A DNA stretch of 64,000 nt from contig JALHQZ010000001.1 in assembly GCA_022841705.1 (NCBI GenBank), positions 868,001 to 932,000 on the forward strand, read 5' to 3'. Shown in pieces: positions 42,905 to 52,005 of this stretch. The notes under the pieces are model-generated. The model had not been told where the DNA came from and ran no database searches. It saw only the letters and a program-made list of their open reading frames with translations. This DNA is from Pirellulales bacterium. Its GTDB lineage: Bacteria > Planctomycetota > Planctomycetia > Pirellulales > Lacipirellulaceae. Positions within the stretch are counted from its first letter, which is position 1. Each line of letters starts with the position of its first letter. A program made the position numbers and the translations under genes.

Positions 42905-43708
42905 ATGAATTACTGGCAGCACAAATCAGCCCTCATTACCGGCGCGAGCGCGGGGTTGGGGCGTGAACTTGCCGCGGCGCTCGCCGCGAATGGCGCCCGG
43001 CTGACGCTGGTGGCGCGCGACGGGGTACGGCTCGAAAAAACGGCCGACGAGTTGAAACTGCCTGCGGAGCGGCGGCACTTGGTGGCGGCGGATGTGAGCG
43101 TCGCCGGCGCCAACGAAAAAGTCGTCGAAGCGGCGATTCAGAATTGGGGCGAGCTCGATCTTGTCGCCCACTGCGCCGGCAAGTCGATGCGGGGCCTCGC
43201 GCTCGACACGTCGCGCGCGGAGTACGAAGAATTGCTGGCTGTCAACTTCCTGGCAGCCGTTGATCTCGCCCGGGCGAGCGCAGCCGAACTCGCCCAGCGA
43301 CGCGGACACTTGGTGCTGATTGGTTCGCTCGCCTCGAAAGTCGCCCCCAAGTATCTGGGCGCCTACCCGGCCAGCAAGTTTGCCCTCGCCGCCTTCGCAC
43401 AGCAGATGCGGTTGGAACATGGCCCGCAAGGTTTGCACACGCTACTGGTCTGCCCCGGCCCACTCGCGCGTGATGATGCCGGCGAGCGCTACGCCGATGC
43501 GAATCTCCCCGCTGCCGCCCAACGCCCCGGCGGCGGCGCACGCACCAAACTGATCGACCCCAAGTGGCTGGCCGCGGAAATCTTGCGCGCGTGCGAAAGC
43601 CGGCGCGCCGAGCTAGTCGTCCCTGAAAAGGCAAAGTTGCTCTTCACGCTGGGGGCGATGAGCGCGCGGTGGGGGGATTGGTTGTTGGGGAAACAGACGG
43701 GCGGGTGA
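42905..43708 (+). CDS. Short-chain dehydrogenase/reductase
   Basis: A 267-residue classical SDR. The cofactor motif is TGASAGLG (12-19), the stabilising motif is HCAGKS (variant of NNAG), the catalytic serine is in IGSLASKV and the active-site pair is YPASK. An arginine in LVARDG after beta-2 suggests NADP preference. The ATG at 42905 is used because the alternative frame upstream encodes a palindrome. The C-terminal part ends in a basic, amphipathic segment (AKLLFTLGAMSARWGDWLLG), perhaps peripheral membrane binding, as in the DHRS7-like group. Substrate is unknown. Confidence 0.88.
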   Translation: MNYWQHKSALITGASAGLGRELAAALAANGARLTLVARDGVRLEKTADELKLPAERRHLVAADVSVAGANEKVVEAAIQNWGELDLVAHCAGKSMRGLALDTSRAEYEELLAVNFLAAVDLARASAAELAQRRGHLVLIGSLASKVAPKYLGAYPASKFALAAFAQQMRLEHGPQGLHTLLVCPGPLARDDAGERYADANLPAAAQRPGGGARTKLIDPKWLAAEILRACESRRAELVVPEKAKLLFTLGAMSARWGDWLLGKQTGG

Positions 43709-43799
43709 GGGTTACTATGAAGGAGCCCCGCTACTTCCGGATGATGGGCAACCGCAATCCACGGGGCGAAGGGACGGTTCAAACAAGTCCTAGAAGGCC

Positions 43800-43817
43800 A
43801 GGGGCGTGAACGCCCCT
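43800..43817. repeat. Hairpin with TGAA loop between convergent genes
   Basis: AGGGGCG and CGCCCCT form a perfect seven-base stem closed by TGAA. It lies in the 173 bases between the convergent SDR and HisN-like genes and may end both transcripts, although it has no T-run. Confidence 0.5.
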
Positions 43818-43881
43818 GAGACCAACGAGCCTCCGTGGGTTTAGTTGCCGTTTTTCAGTTGGAGCGGCGGCTCCTTCGGGC

Positions 43882-44715
43882 TCAAACGCGCCCCTTCAGC
43901 ACCGCCATCACCTCCCCCACCACCCCAGGCGTACACGCCACCGAATCCCCGCTATGCACTGTCGCCACCCCGCGCCAGTCGGTGAAGACGCCGCCCGCTT
44001 CTTCGATGATTGGTTTCAAACACGCCGCGTCCCACAGGTGCATTACGGGGTCGAGCATCACTTCGGCGCGGCCGGAGGCGACCAGCAGGTAGCCGTAGCC
44101 GTCGCCCCACGTGCGCGCGAGTCGCGCGGTGCGTTGCAGTTCGAGATACACTTTGGTGGCGTCGCCCGAGTGGTGTTCGGCGAAAGTTTTCAGCTCGCTG
44201 GTGAGAATGAGCGACGTGGCGAGGCTGTCGGCGGCCGAAACTTTCGCTTCGGCAGTGCGGCCGTTGCGGTCCCGCCACCAGGCGCCGCCGCCGAGGGCGG
44301 CCCACGCCATTTCGCCCGTTGCGGGGGCGTTGATCACCCCGGCCAGCGGTTCCCCCGGGGCGTCGGGCGTTTCTTGCCGCAGGATCGCCACCAGGTTCGT
44401 GTAGAGCGGCACGCCGTGGATAAAACTTTTGGTGCCGTCGATGGGGTCGAGTACCCATTGGTAGCCCGAAGTTCCGGCGGCGTTGCCGAATTCTTCGCCC
44501 AGGATCGCGTCGGCCGGAAAGCGCTCGATAATCCGCCGGCGCAGCAGTTCCTCGGCCCCTTTGTCGGCCACGGTCACGGGCGAGCCATCCCCTTTGCGGT
44601 CGACCCCCAAATCGGTCGCTCCAAAGTACCGCAGCGTAAAATCGCCCGCTTCCTCGGCAATTTCTCGGGCAAAGGCGAGGCGTTCGGTAATTTCCAGCGG
44701 GGCGGTCGCGGGCAT
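43882..44715 (-). CDS. hisN: Inositol monophosphatase family phosphatase, probable histidinol-phosphatase
   Basis: A 277-residue Mg-dependent phosphatase. The metal sites are GEEFG (Glu74-Glu75), DPIDGTKSF (Asp90-Asp93) and LWDAACL (Asp about 211). GDGYGYLLVASGRAEVMLDP, the ATGEMAWAALGGGAWW segment and IIEEAGGVFTDW match the HisN-type histidinol phosphatases more than CysQ or SuhB. HisN removes phosphate from histidinol phosphate in histidine synthesis. It is monocistronic by context, with no other his gene nearby, so the substrate is inferred by family features only. Confidence 0.85.
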   Translation of the reverse strand: MPATAPLEITERLAFAREIAEEAGDFTLRYFGATDLGVDRKGDGSPVTVADKGAEELLRRRIIERFPADAILGEEFGNAAGTSGYQWVLDPIDGTKSFIHGVPLYTNLVAILRQETPDAPGEPLAGVINAPATGEMAWAALGGGAWWRDRNGRTAEAKVSAADSLATSLILTSELKTFAEHHSGDATKVYLELQRTARLARTWGDGYGYLLVASGRAEVMLDPVMHLWDAACLKPIIEEAGGVFTDWRGVATVHSGDSVACTPGVVGEVMAVLKGRV

Positions 44716-45033
44716 GGGTGGTGGCGAGTCCGTGGTCAGGCGTCAATGGTCGGGAGTCGTTTTTTCCGGGATTTCCGTGGTTTTTGCAACTAACCACTGA
44801 CTACCGACCTGAGCCGCTATTGTGACAATCCAGTGGTGGTTTGTAGACTCCCCAGTGGCCGCCGAAAAGTTCGGTCAGGCCGGTAGAACGGGATTTAAGG
44901 CGGCCTGCTAAGTTCGAATCCGCCTTAACTCTAGTCGCGGGCAGGATTTAGCTTGAACCCGGGGCGGCGGTTCTTAGAATAAAGGGACTCGCCCGAGAGC
45001 GCAAGATTTACCTCTTCGGAACGAGCGAACCAT
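44716..45033. other. 318-base gap with one hairpin, no gene
   Basis: This divergent region between hisN and the next gene has no credible ORF. It holds one hairpin with nine-base arms TTAAGGCGG and CCGCCTTAA around a 16-base loop at about 44896-44930. A TTCGAATCC stretch inside it resembles a tRNA T-loop, but no tRNA fold is possible (see rejected). Confidence 0.6.
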
Positions 45034-45366
45034 ATGGCACTCCGAACGCGATTGGCGGTAGTTGGAACGGTGGTGGCGCTGCTCGTGGCGATCAATTCGT
45101 CCGGTTTGGCGCAGTTCAACAGCGAACCAACAGTCACGCCGGGCGGCCCGCACCTGCAGTCGCACCTCGTCCCTGGCGAAGTGCGGCACTCGCTGGTGGT
45201 GGTTGACCCGGTACGGCAGGCGATTGCGGTGTACCATGTGGATGCGGCGACCGGTGAAGTGACGTTCAAAAGCATGCGGAACATCACCTGGGACCTGCAG
45301 ATGAACAAACACAACAGCGACAAAGACCTGGCGCCCGAGGAAGTACGCGCCGCACTGCCGCGGTAG
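45034..45366 (+). CDS. Small exported protein of unknown function
   Basis: A 110-residue protein. The N-terminus (RLAVVGTVVALLVAINSSGLAQ) is a signal peptide or anchor. The mature part has SHLVPGEVRHSLVVVDPVRQAIAVYHVDAATGEVTF, a beta-hairpin-like stretch, then a polar tail (MNKHNSDKDLAPEEV). GGAACGAG lies upstream of the ATG. It precedes the HTH-acidic-TM protein gene by about 110 bases on the same strand and may share its promoter. I do not recognise the family. Confidence 0.6.
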   Translation: MALRTRLAVVGTVVALLVAINSSGLAQFNSEPTVTPGGPHLQSHLVPGEVRHSLVVVDPVRQAIAVYHVDAATGEVTFKSMRNITWDLQMNKHNSDKDLAPEEVRAALPR

Positions 45367-45474
45367 AATCAGCCGCGCTAGCTAGAAATTTCCCTGCTCG
45401 CACGACATCGAAACGGATGCGTGCCTTGCGAGCCAAAAGTCGCCGCTCCAGCAGCGGCCACGCACAGCATCGCG

Positions 45475-47169
45475 ATGGCTCAGAAACTGATTACGCTCGA
45501 TGAAGCGATCGAAATCCTCGGCATCACCAAGGAGCGCATCAACGAGCTGCGCGAGTCCGGCAAGATCAGCGGCTACCGCGACGGCGCCAGTTGGAAGTTC
45601 CGCAGTGCGGACATCGAGCGCCTCCAGGCCGATGGGATCGATGACCTCGCCGCCGATGAGAGTTTTTCGATGAGCGATTCAGCGCTCGGCCTCCCATCGG
45701 GCAGTGCGCAGGCGCAAGCCCCCACGCCGCCGAGCGATGACTTGGAGCTCGGCGATCTTGAACTGGGTGACCTCGAGCTTGGCGATCTCGAATTGGGAGA
45801 AAGTGAACCCCTCGCGCCGCAAGCGGGTGGCTCGGACCTGTCGATGCTCGAAGAGGAGCCGCAGGACCCCACCGCCACGATGGAGGATGCCGAAATCAAG
45901 CTCACCGAAGGAATGGACGAAGGAAGCGATGCCGACGTGCTGGGCATTGAACCGCTCGGCCCCGGCGACGATGCCGAGTCGATTCTGCTCAGCGAAGCGG
46001 AACTCGGCGAGCCGCTCCATCGCCCCGCGAGCACCATAATCGGCCGCAGCGAATTGGCCAAAATGCAAGCCGACGACGCGGCCCGCAGAGGGGGCGGCGT
46101 GACCGACGATGACGACGATGATCTCGATCTCGCGCTCGTCGACGAACGGAGCGGTAAAAGCGATGTCCGCCTGGCGTCGAGCGTCTCCGATGTGCATAGC
46201 ATGGAAGACTCCGGTGTTCTCGGCGCCTCGGCCAGCGCGAACAAAGCCAAGTTCGAAGACCTGGACGAACTCGAGATCGACCTCGAAGCCGAATCGAGCC
46301 GCATCCTGGAAGCGGAAGATGTCGCCAAAGCCCAAGCCGCCGCTGCGAAGCTCAGCGCAACCGGCCAGAGCGATCTAAAACTCGACGATGACTTCGGTCT
46401 CGCCGGCGCCAGCGATCTGGGCCTCGCCGCCAGCAGTAGTATCGCTGGGTCGGTGAAACCCCAGCCGACGAAGCCCGAGCCCAAGAAGGCAGCGCCACCC
46501 AAGACGCCGCCCAAGAGCGGCCCCAAGAAGGAAGCGGCCGTGCCGGGTCTCTCCGCGCTCGGGCTGACCGACGACGACGAGGACGATTTCGTTCTCGGCG
46601 ATTCCGGCAGCGACATGAGCCTGTCGGCTGGCGACAGCGGCATTAACCTCCGGCCATCGGATAGCGGCATCTCGCTCGGCGAAGCGCCGATCGATTTGGG
46701 CGGGTCGGCGCTTGGTTCGTCACTTAACCTCGGCGCCGCGCTCTCGAGCGCCGCAATCGACGCCCGCGCGAAGAAGCAAAAGAAGGACGAAGAGTTTCTC
46801 CTTACGCCGCTAGAAGCCGAGGAGGCTGAAGAGGAAGAAGATAGCTCGCAGATCATCGCACTCGACGATTTGGAAGAGGGCGAGGCCCCTGGCTTCGTGG
46901 CCGATGAAGAGGGGGACGACGCCGGCTTCGAAGGCTTTGAAGATGCAGGCACGGGCGGCTTCGGCGCCCCCGCGATGGCCGGCGCCGGTGTGGCGGGCGA
47001 GCAACAGTTCGGCGGCGTGGTGAACACGCTCCTCGTGCTCTGCCTAATGGCGATGACCCTGTGCGGCGCCCTAGTGGTGGACCTGTTCAACTCCCTCTGG
47101 AGTTGGAAGGAGCCCTTCGCGCTCAACAGCAGCATCATGGACGGCCTGCTGAGCATGATCGGCAAGTAG
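45475..47169 (+). CDS. HTH-domain protein with long acidic region and C-terminal membrane helix
   Basis: A 564-residue protein. Residues 1-55 (KLITLDEAIEILGITKERINELRESGKISGYRDG) are a MerR/excisionase-like helix-turn-helix with a following wing (WKFRSADIERLQ). A very acidic, low-complexity region rich in Asp, Glu, Ser and Gly follows to about 500, including four tandem copies of a DLELG pentapeptide. A hydrophobic helix (VVNTLLVLCLMAMTLCGALVVDLF) is at the C-terminus. ATG 45475 is chosen over GTG 45421 because homologous HTH domains begin right at this point. It could be a membrane-tethered DNA-binding protein, but the acidic part is unlike any named family. Residues of the HTH do not reveal its target. 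Confidence 0.72.
   Translation: MAQKLITLDEAIEILGITKERINELRESGKISGYRDGASWKFRSADIERLQADGIDDLAADESFSMSDSALGLPSGSAQAQAPTPPSDDLELGDLELGDLELGDLELGESEPLAPQAGGSDLSMLEEEPQDPTATMEDAEIKLTEGMDEGSDADVLGIEPLGPGDDAESILLSEAELGEPLHRPASTIIGRSELAKMQADDAARRGGGVTDDDDDDLDLALVDERSGKSDVRLASSVSDVHSMEDSGVLGASASANKAKFEDLDELEIDLEAESSRILEAEDVAKAQAAAAKLSATGQSDLKLDDDFGLAGASDLGLAASSSIAGSVKPQPTKPEPKKAAPPKTPPKSGPKKEAAVPGLSALGLTDDDEDDFVLGDSGSDMSLSAGDSGINLRPSDSGISLGEAPIDLGGSALGSSLNLGAALSSAAIDARAKKQKKDEEFLLTPLEAEEAEEEEDSSQIIALDDLEEGEAPGFVADEEGDDAGFEGFEDAGTGGFGAPAMAGAGVAGEQQFGGVVNTLLVLCLMAMTLCGALVVDLFNSLWSWKEPFALNSSIMDGLLSMIGK
45739..45798 (+). repeat. Four tandem 15-base repeats encoding DLELG
   Basis: Four 15-base units encode DLELG repeated without a break inside the acidic region of the HTH protein. 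The units differ at synonymous positions (for example GAC/GAT, TTG/CTT/CTC, GGC/GGT/GGA), so the amino-acid repeat is kept while the DNA diverges. Confidence 0.8.
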
Positions 47170-47177
47170 CCGAAATT

Positions 47178-47258
47178 GTAGTAGGCACGGTCCCCGTGCC
47201 GTCTGCGTGCAGATAAACGTTTGCCGAGAGAAAACGGCACGGGGACCGTGCCTACTAC
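47178..47258. repeat. Family C inverted repeat between tandem genes
   Basis: GTAGTAGGCACGGTCCCCGT and its perfect reverse complement, arms 25 bases long (47178-47202 and 47234-47258), flank a 31-base loop. Each arm also has internal GGCACGG/CCGTGCC pairing. It lies between the HTH protein gene and the lipoprotein gene, which would then have separate transcripts. Confidence 0.75.
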
Positions 47259-47301
47259 ATTGCCCTGCCCCGCAGAGCCCCCCGCGCCCTATAATGCGAG
47301 G

Positions 47302-48399
47302 ATGAACCGCTTCGCACTTCTGCTGCTTATCCTCATCGGCTGCAAACCGGCCGAGGAAATCCGCTCCTACGCAGTTCCAAAAGAAATACTGCCGAAGGAG
47401 ACCCTGCCCGAAGTGGCGGCGGAAACTCCTTCACAACCAGCGAGCCAACCGGCGGGCGAGCCAACCGATCGCATGCTCGGCGCGATGCTCCCCGCGGAGT
47501 CCCAGGCGTGGTTCTTCAAACTCGCGGGGCCGAAAGCAGCGGTCGACGCTGTCGCGGAGCAGGTCACCAAGTTCTACGCCGCAGTCAAGCTTGACGGTGG
47601 CGAACCGAGTTGGGAGTTGCCCGAAGGTTGGAAACAAGCGGCGGCCAGTGGGATGCGCTTCGCTACGCTTCAAGTTCCCAGCGAGGGCAAAGAGTTGGAG
47701 CTGAGTGTGATCGGCCTGCCGCGCGTCGGCGATTGGTCGAAGCAAGCGCTCGACAACGCCAACCGCTGGCGCGGGCAGATGAAACTTCCCCCAGTAGATC
47801 AAGACGCGGCGACCAAGATCGACGGCGCCACGCCGGATGCGATGCTGGTCGATTTGAACGGGTGGTTTGAGGCGGGCAGCATGACGCCGCCGATGATGCA
47901 GGGGGCAAGAACGCCGGTCGCGCCGCCCTCCATCGGGCCACCCGTCGCCCAAAATCCAGTGGCTCAGCCGCAAGCGGCAGCGGAAGAATTCTCTTCAACG
48001 CCGCCGGAAGGGTGGCGCGAAGGGCAGGCCGGCATGATGCGCAAGGCGACATTCCTGGTGGGTGACGCCGAAGCGGCGGTCACGATGTTCGGCGCGGTGG
48101 AAATGATGGTCGATCCGCTCGCCAATCTCAACCGCTGGCGGGATGAGGTCGGGTTGCCTGCCGCGCAGGCGGGCGAACTCAACGGGCTAAAAACCGAAAT
48201 CTCGGTAGATAATTCTCCCGCGCAACGGTTTGAGATTGTGGGGGACGAGCTCGCAACGCTGGCCGTCATGACGCGGCGGGGCGAGCAGATGTGGTTCTTC
48301 AAGCTCAAGGGGCCGAAGGGAACGGTGGCGGCGCACACGAAGGCGTTTGATGAGTGGATTGCGTCGGTGAAGTTCTCGAGCGGCGCCGCGGCGGAGTAA
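47302..48399 (+). CDS. Lipoprotein with an internally duplicated domain
   Basis: A 365-residue protein. Residues 1-15 (RFALLLLILIGC) make a signal peptide with a lipobox cysteine, so it should be lipid-anchored outside the inner membrane. Two related halves are visible: PEGWKQAAASGMRFATLQV...NANRWRGQMKLPP and PEGWREGQAGMMRKATFLV...LNRWRDEVGLPA. A WFFKLAGPKAAVDA element at the start matches WFFKLKGPKGTVAA at the end, giving a circular-permutation-like layout. The ATG at 47302 is supported by position at the signal peptide. It precedes the cytochrome c biogenesis gene by five bases, so it may assist in that process. Confidence 0.75.
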   Translation: MNRFALLLLILIGCKPAEEIRSYAVPKEILPKETLPEVAAETPSQPASQPAGEPTDRMLGAMLPAESQAWFFKLAGPKAAVDAVAEQVTKFYAAVKLDGGEPSWELPEGWKQAAASGMRFATLQVPSEGKELELSVIGLPRVGDWSKQALDNANRWRGQMKLPPVDQDAATKIDGATPDAMLVDLNGWFEAGSMTPPMMQGARTPVAPPSIGPPVAQNPVAQPQAAAEEFSSTPPEGWREGQAGMMRKATFLVGDAEAAVTMFGAVEMMVDPLANLNRWRDEVGLPAAQAGELNGLKTEISVDNSPAQRFEIVGDELATLAVMTRRGEQMWFFKLKGPKGTVAAHTKAFDEWIASVKFSSGAAAE

Positions 48400-48404
48400 T
48401 AAGC

Positions 48405-51400
48405 ATGGCGACGGCGGAATTGAAGGTTGAACCGGCGGCGATTTCCGAGCGGGGCGGTAAGTCGCAAGCGACGGGCCAACTGCGCGCATGGCTCATGCCG
48501 CTCGCGTCGCTGCGGCTCACGGTAGTGCTGCTCGTGCTGGCGATCTTTTTGGTATTCGCGGGGACGCTGTCGCAGGTGAATAACGACGTCTGGCACGTCG
48601 TCAACAACACGCACTTCCGCGTCTGGGTGGCGAAGATCGACTTTCAATCGTTCGCCGAGCTCGTGCGAATGTTCACCAAGACCGACGGGCCGCCGATCTC
48701 CGGGTGGCTTCCCTTTCCTGGCGGCAAGACGCTCGGCGTGCTAATGGCGCTCAACCTGCTCGCGGCCCACGGGCTGCGCTTCACAGTGCAGGCGAAGGGT
48801 AACCGGCTGGTGTGGGGGATCGTGCTCACGCTGCTGGGGATGCTCGCCACGCTGCTGGTGGTGACGAGTGGGTTTGATTCAGCCGTCGAAAGCCAGCTCT
48901 CGCCAGAGTTCATCAACACCTTGTGGCAAATCCTACGTGGCGGTTTAGCGGTCGCGGCGCTCGGCGGCGCCTTCGTGCTGGCCAAGCAACCCAAGCGCGA
49001 CGCGGCTTGGTGGTTGTGGGCGGCGCTCGACGTGCTCGCCCTCGGCGTGGCCGCGTGGCTGCTGTGGCGGGCTGAAACCCGGCTCGGCGACTCCGGTATG
49101 CGGATCCTGTGGCAACTCATCAAGGCGCAAGCCGCCGCGACGGTGCTGCTGGCCGGGTGCGTGCTGCTGTTCCGCAAGCGGGCCGGCGTGGTGCTGCTGC
49201 ACGGCGGGATTGCGCTGTTGATGCTCGGCGAACTGGTGACCGATCTCACCGTTGAAGAAGCGCAGATGAGCATCGCGGAAGGCGCTACCACCAACTACGC
49301 CCAGGACATCCGTAGTGTGGAGCTCGCCATCACCGACCGCAGCGATGCGAAACAAGACCGCGTGGTGGTGATTCCGCAATCAATTCTTGCCGCCGCGGCC
49401 AAAAGCGGCGAAAAGCTTTCACACCCGGATGCGGCGTACGACGTGAAAGTGCGAGAATTCTTCGTCAATGCGGACATCGAACCACTCGCCAAGGACGCGC
49501 CGAATCTCGCCACTGCGGAAGTCGGCCTCACCGAACGCGCCGTCGAACGGGCGCCTGTCTCCGGGGTGAGCCAGGAGCAAAACGTCAATCTCCCCGCCGC
49601 GTATGTGGAGCTCTTCGACAAGAAATCGGGCGACAGCGTGGCGGTGCTGATGACCTCAGCCCTGTTACGCTCGCCGCAACCCGTGAGCAAAGAAAGCTCG
49701 GTGGATATCGCCCTCCGCTTCAAGCGGCTTTACAAGGACTACTCCGTCACGCTGCGCGACTTTAAGTTCGACCGCTACATCGGCACCAACACGCCAAAAA
49801 ATTATTCGTCGGACGTGACGATCACTGACGCTTCGCAAGATGTGGAGCGTGATTTTCGTATTTTCATGAATAACCCGTTGCGCTACCGCGGCGATACGCT
49901 CTATCAATCGGGCTTCGACGAAACCACGGAGCGAGGTACGGTTCTGCAGGTGGTTTCGAACGAAAGCTGGATGATCCCCTACGTCGCATGCATGGTCGTG
50001 GCGACGGGGATGCTCGCCCACTTCGGTCTCACGCTCGGCCGATTTTTGCAGCGGCGGCAGGACGAAACGCTCCGCGCGGCGCCTGCCGTGCAGCACGCAC
50101 GGCAGCCGATTGTCTGGAGTAGCCCCGCCGTTTGGTTGCCGATCGTGATGGCCCTCGTTTGGGGCGGTTATCTGCTCGGCAAAGCCCGACCCGTGAATGA
50201 CGCCGCCGGCGGAATGCGCATCAATCAATTCGCCGCGCTGCCGGTGGCGGATGGCGGCCGCATCAAGCCGCTCGATTCGCTGGCCCGCACCACTCTGCAG
50301 TATCTCTCGGGCAAACAAGAAGTCGTCACCTCCACCACCAAGAGCGGCAAACTCTCCGCCGAGCGCTGGCTACTCGACGTGATCGCCGGCGCACCCGGAT
50401 CGCGTGACTACCGCGTGTTCCGCATCACCGATCTTGATCTCTTGAGTGCGCTCGGCCTCGAACCGCGGCCCGGCAAGTTTCGGTATTCCTTCCAGGAGAT
50501 CGTCGCCAACGAGGAAAAACTCGGGAAACAAGTCCAACCGGTGTTGATGAAGGACGAGAAGACTTGGACTCCGTACGAACGACAAGTGGCCACACTGTGG
50601 GATAAACTCACGCGGCATGTGAATCTGGAGCAAAGCTTCTCGGATCCCCAGATCGATGCGGACCCGGAGAAAATCCAGGCGAGCTTGCAACTGGTCGCCG
50701 CGAATATTGAACGGCTCACGCGCGGCGCCCCGCTGGCGATTCCCGGCGCTAAGCTGAATGAACCCTGGAGCACATTCTACGAAGCCAACTTCCGCTCGCT
50801 GCTTGGGCAAGCACAAGGCCAGCCGCCGAACCCGGCCGTCGCGTCGCTCTCCGCGGCGCTTGATGCTTATCGCGAAGGGGACGCGGCGGGCGTGAACGTC
50901 GCCCTCGCCAAGTATCAAGCCGAACTTGAGAAGCACGAAGCAAAACTCCGCGCCGCATCACCGGAAGAACTCGCCGGGCTCGCCGCATCCGAACGGCCCG
51001 ATCTCGGCCGGCTGAAGTTCGAGCAGTGGTTCAACCATTTCAGTCCCTTCTACTACTGCGCGGTGACGTACCTCGTTGCGTTCCTGCTGTGCGTGGCAAG
51101 TTGGCTCGGTTGGTCCAAGCCACTCGGCCGCAGCGCGCTCGCGGTGGTGCTGGTGACCTTCGCCGTGCATACCTTCGCGCTCATCGCGCGGATTTACATC
51201 TCCGGCCGGCCGCCGGTGACGAACCTCTACTCGTCCGCCGTCTTCATCGGTTGGGCAGTGGTCCTGTTTGGGATTGTGCTCGAAGCAATTTACAAGATGG
51301 GCGTCGGCACAATTGTCGCCAGCGTCGTCGGCTTCCTCACGCTCGTTGTCGGCCACATGTTGTCGCTCGATGGCGATACCTTCACCGTCCTGCAAGCGGT

Positions 51401-51956
51401 GCTCGATACCCAGTTCTGGCTGGCGACGCATGTGGTGTGCGTCACGCTCGGGTACGCGGCCACGTACCTCGCCGGGGCGATCGCCATCCTCGGCCTGGTG
51501 GGTGGCGAGCTCGCCGGTAAGCTCTCGCTCGATCAGCGCCGCCAAATCAGCCGCATGGTCTATGGCACCATCTGTTTCGGCATCTTCTTCAGCTTCGTCG
51601 GCACGGTGCTCGGCGGGTTGTGGGCCGACGATTCCTGGGGCCGTTTTTGGGGTTGGGACCCGAAAGAAAACGGAGCCCTGATTATCGTTCTCTGGAACGC
51701 CGTGGTGCTGCACGCTCGCTGGGGCAAGCTGGTGGGCGATACCGGCTTGGCGATGCTCGCCGTGGTGGGGAACATCGTCACCACCTGGAGCTGGTTCGGT
51801 GTGAACGAACTCGGCGTCGGCCTCCACGCCTACGGCGCCAACGAAAGCAACACCGCCACCTGGCTGTTGGTATTCGTGCTGAGCCAACTCGCCGTGCTGG
51901 CCGCGGTCGGATTTGTAGCACGGGACCGAAGTCCCGTGCGAACGCAACAAGCATAA
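48405..51956 (+). CDS. Fused ResB/CcsB-CcsA cytochrome c biogenesis protein
   Basis: An 1183-residue fusion of the two system II heme-lyase components. The N-terminal part is ResB-like: LRLTVVLLVLAIFLVFAGTLSQV (first helix), further membrane helices to about residue 300, a large extracytoplasmic domain (300-520, ending in DTLYQSGFDET) and a membrane segment near 530. The C-terminal part from about 880 is CcsA-like with several helices and the heme-handling motif WGRFWGWDPKENGALI. It exports heme and attaches it to apocytochrome c at CxxCH sites outside the membrane. Fused system II proteins occur in some bacteria. The last 13 residues (VARDRSPVRTQQA) come from a palindrome (51915-51940), so the original end was probably shorter. 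Confidence 0.92.
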   Translation: MATAELKVEPAAISERGGKSQATGQLRAWLMPLASLRLTVVLLVLAIFLVFAGTLSQVNNDVWHVVNNTHFRVWVAKIDFQSFAELVRMFTKTDGPPISGWLPFPGGKTLGVLMALNLLAAHGLRFTVQAKGNRLVWGIVLTLLGMLATLLVVTSGFDSAVESQLSPEFINTLWQILRGGLAVAALGGAFVLAKQPKRDAAWWLWAALDVLALGVAAWLLWRAETRLGDSGMRILWQLIKAQAAATVLLAGCVLLFRKRAGVVLLHGGIALLMLGELVTDLTVEEAQMSIAEGATTNYAQDIRSVELAITDRSDAKQDRVVVIPQSILAAAAKSGEKLSHPDAAYDVKVREFFVNADIEPLAKDAPNLATAEVGLTERAVERAPVSGVSQEQNVNLPAAYVELFDKKSGDSVAVLMTSALLRSPQPVSKESSVDIALRFKRLYKDYSVTLRDFKFDRYIGTNTPKNYSSDVTITDASQDVERDFRIFMNNPLRYRGDTLYQSGFDETTERGTVLQVVSNESWMIPYVACMVVATGMLAHFGLTLGRFLQRRQDETLRAAPAVQHARQPIVWSSPAVWLPIVMALVWGGYLLGKARPVNDAAGGMRINQFAALPVADGGRIKPLDSLARTTLQYLSGKQEVVTSTTKSGKLSAERWLLDVIAGAPGSRDYRVFRITDLDLLSALGLEPRPGKFRYSFQEIVANEEKLGKQVQPVLMKDEKTWTPYERQVATLWDKLTRHVNLEQSFSDPQIDADPEKIQASLQLVAANIERLTRGAPLAIPGAKLNEPWSTFYEANFRSLLGQAQGQPPNPAVASLSAALDAYREGDAAGVNVALAKYQAELEKHEAKLRAASPEELAGLAASERPDLGRLKFEQWFNHFSPFYYCAVTYLVAFLLCVASWLGWSKPLGRSALAVVLVTFAVHTFALIARIYISGRPPVTNLYSSAVFIGWAVVLFGIVLEAIYKMGVGTIVASVVGFLTLVVGHMLSLDGDTFTVLQAVLDTQFWLATHVVCVTLGYAATYLAGAIAILGLVGGELAGKLSLDQRRQISRMVYGTICFGIFFSFVGTVLGGLWADDSWGRFWGWDPKENGALIIVLWNAVVLHARWGKLVGDTGLAMLAVVGNIVTTWSWFGVNELGVGLHAYGANESNTATWLLVFVLSQLAVLAAVGFVARDRSPVRTQQA

Positions 51957-52000
51957 ATTGATGGTGGTTTGGTGCGCACGGGACTACGGTCCCGTGCTAC
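51915..52000. repeat. Family A double palindrome between convergent genes
   Basis: Each arm is a hairpin: GTAGCACGGGACC with GTCCCGTGC (51915-51940), and its inverted mate with GCACGGGAC and GTCCCGTGCTAC (51976-52000). The two arms are also reverse complements. It separates the convergent ResB-CcsA and dnaA genes and reaches into the former. Copies are at 21280 and 61108. Confidence 0.8.
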
Positions 52001-52005
52001 CAACT

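Noticed and set aside
44880..44935. tRNA-like stretch with TTCGAATCC
   Set aside because: The bases before TTCGAAT (CTAAG) do not pair with CCGCC after it, so no T-arm forms. A nine-base hairpin TTAAGGCGG/CCGCCTTAA explains the region better.
45573..47240. Long minus-strand ORF of 555 codons
   Set aside because: It is Ser/Arg/Pro-rich shadow coding opposite the acidic HTH protein, as expected when Asp/Glu/Leu codons are read in reverse in GC-rich DNA.
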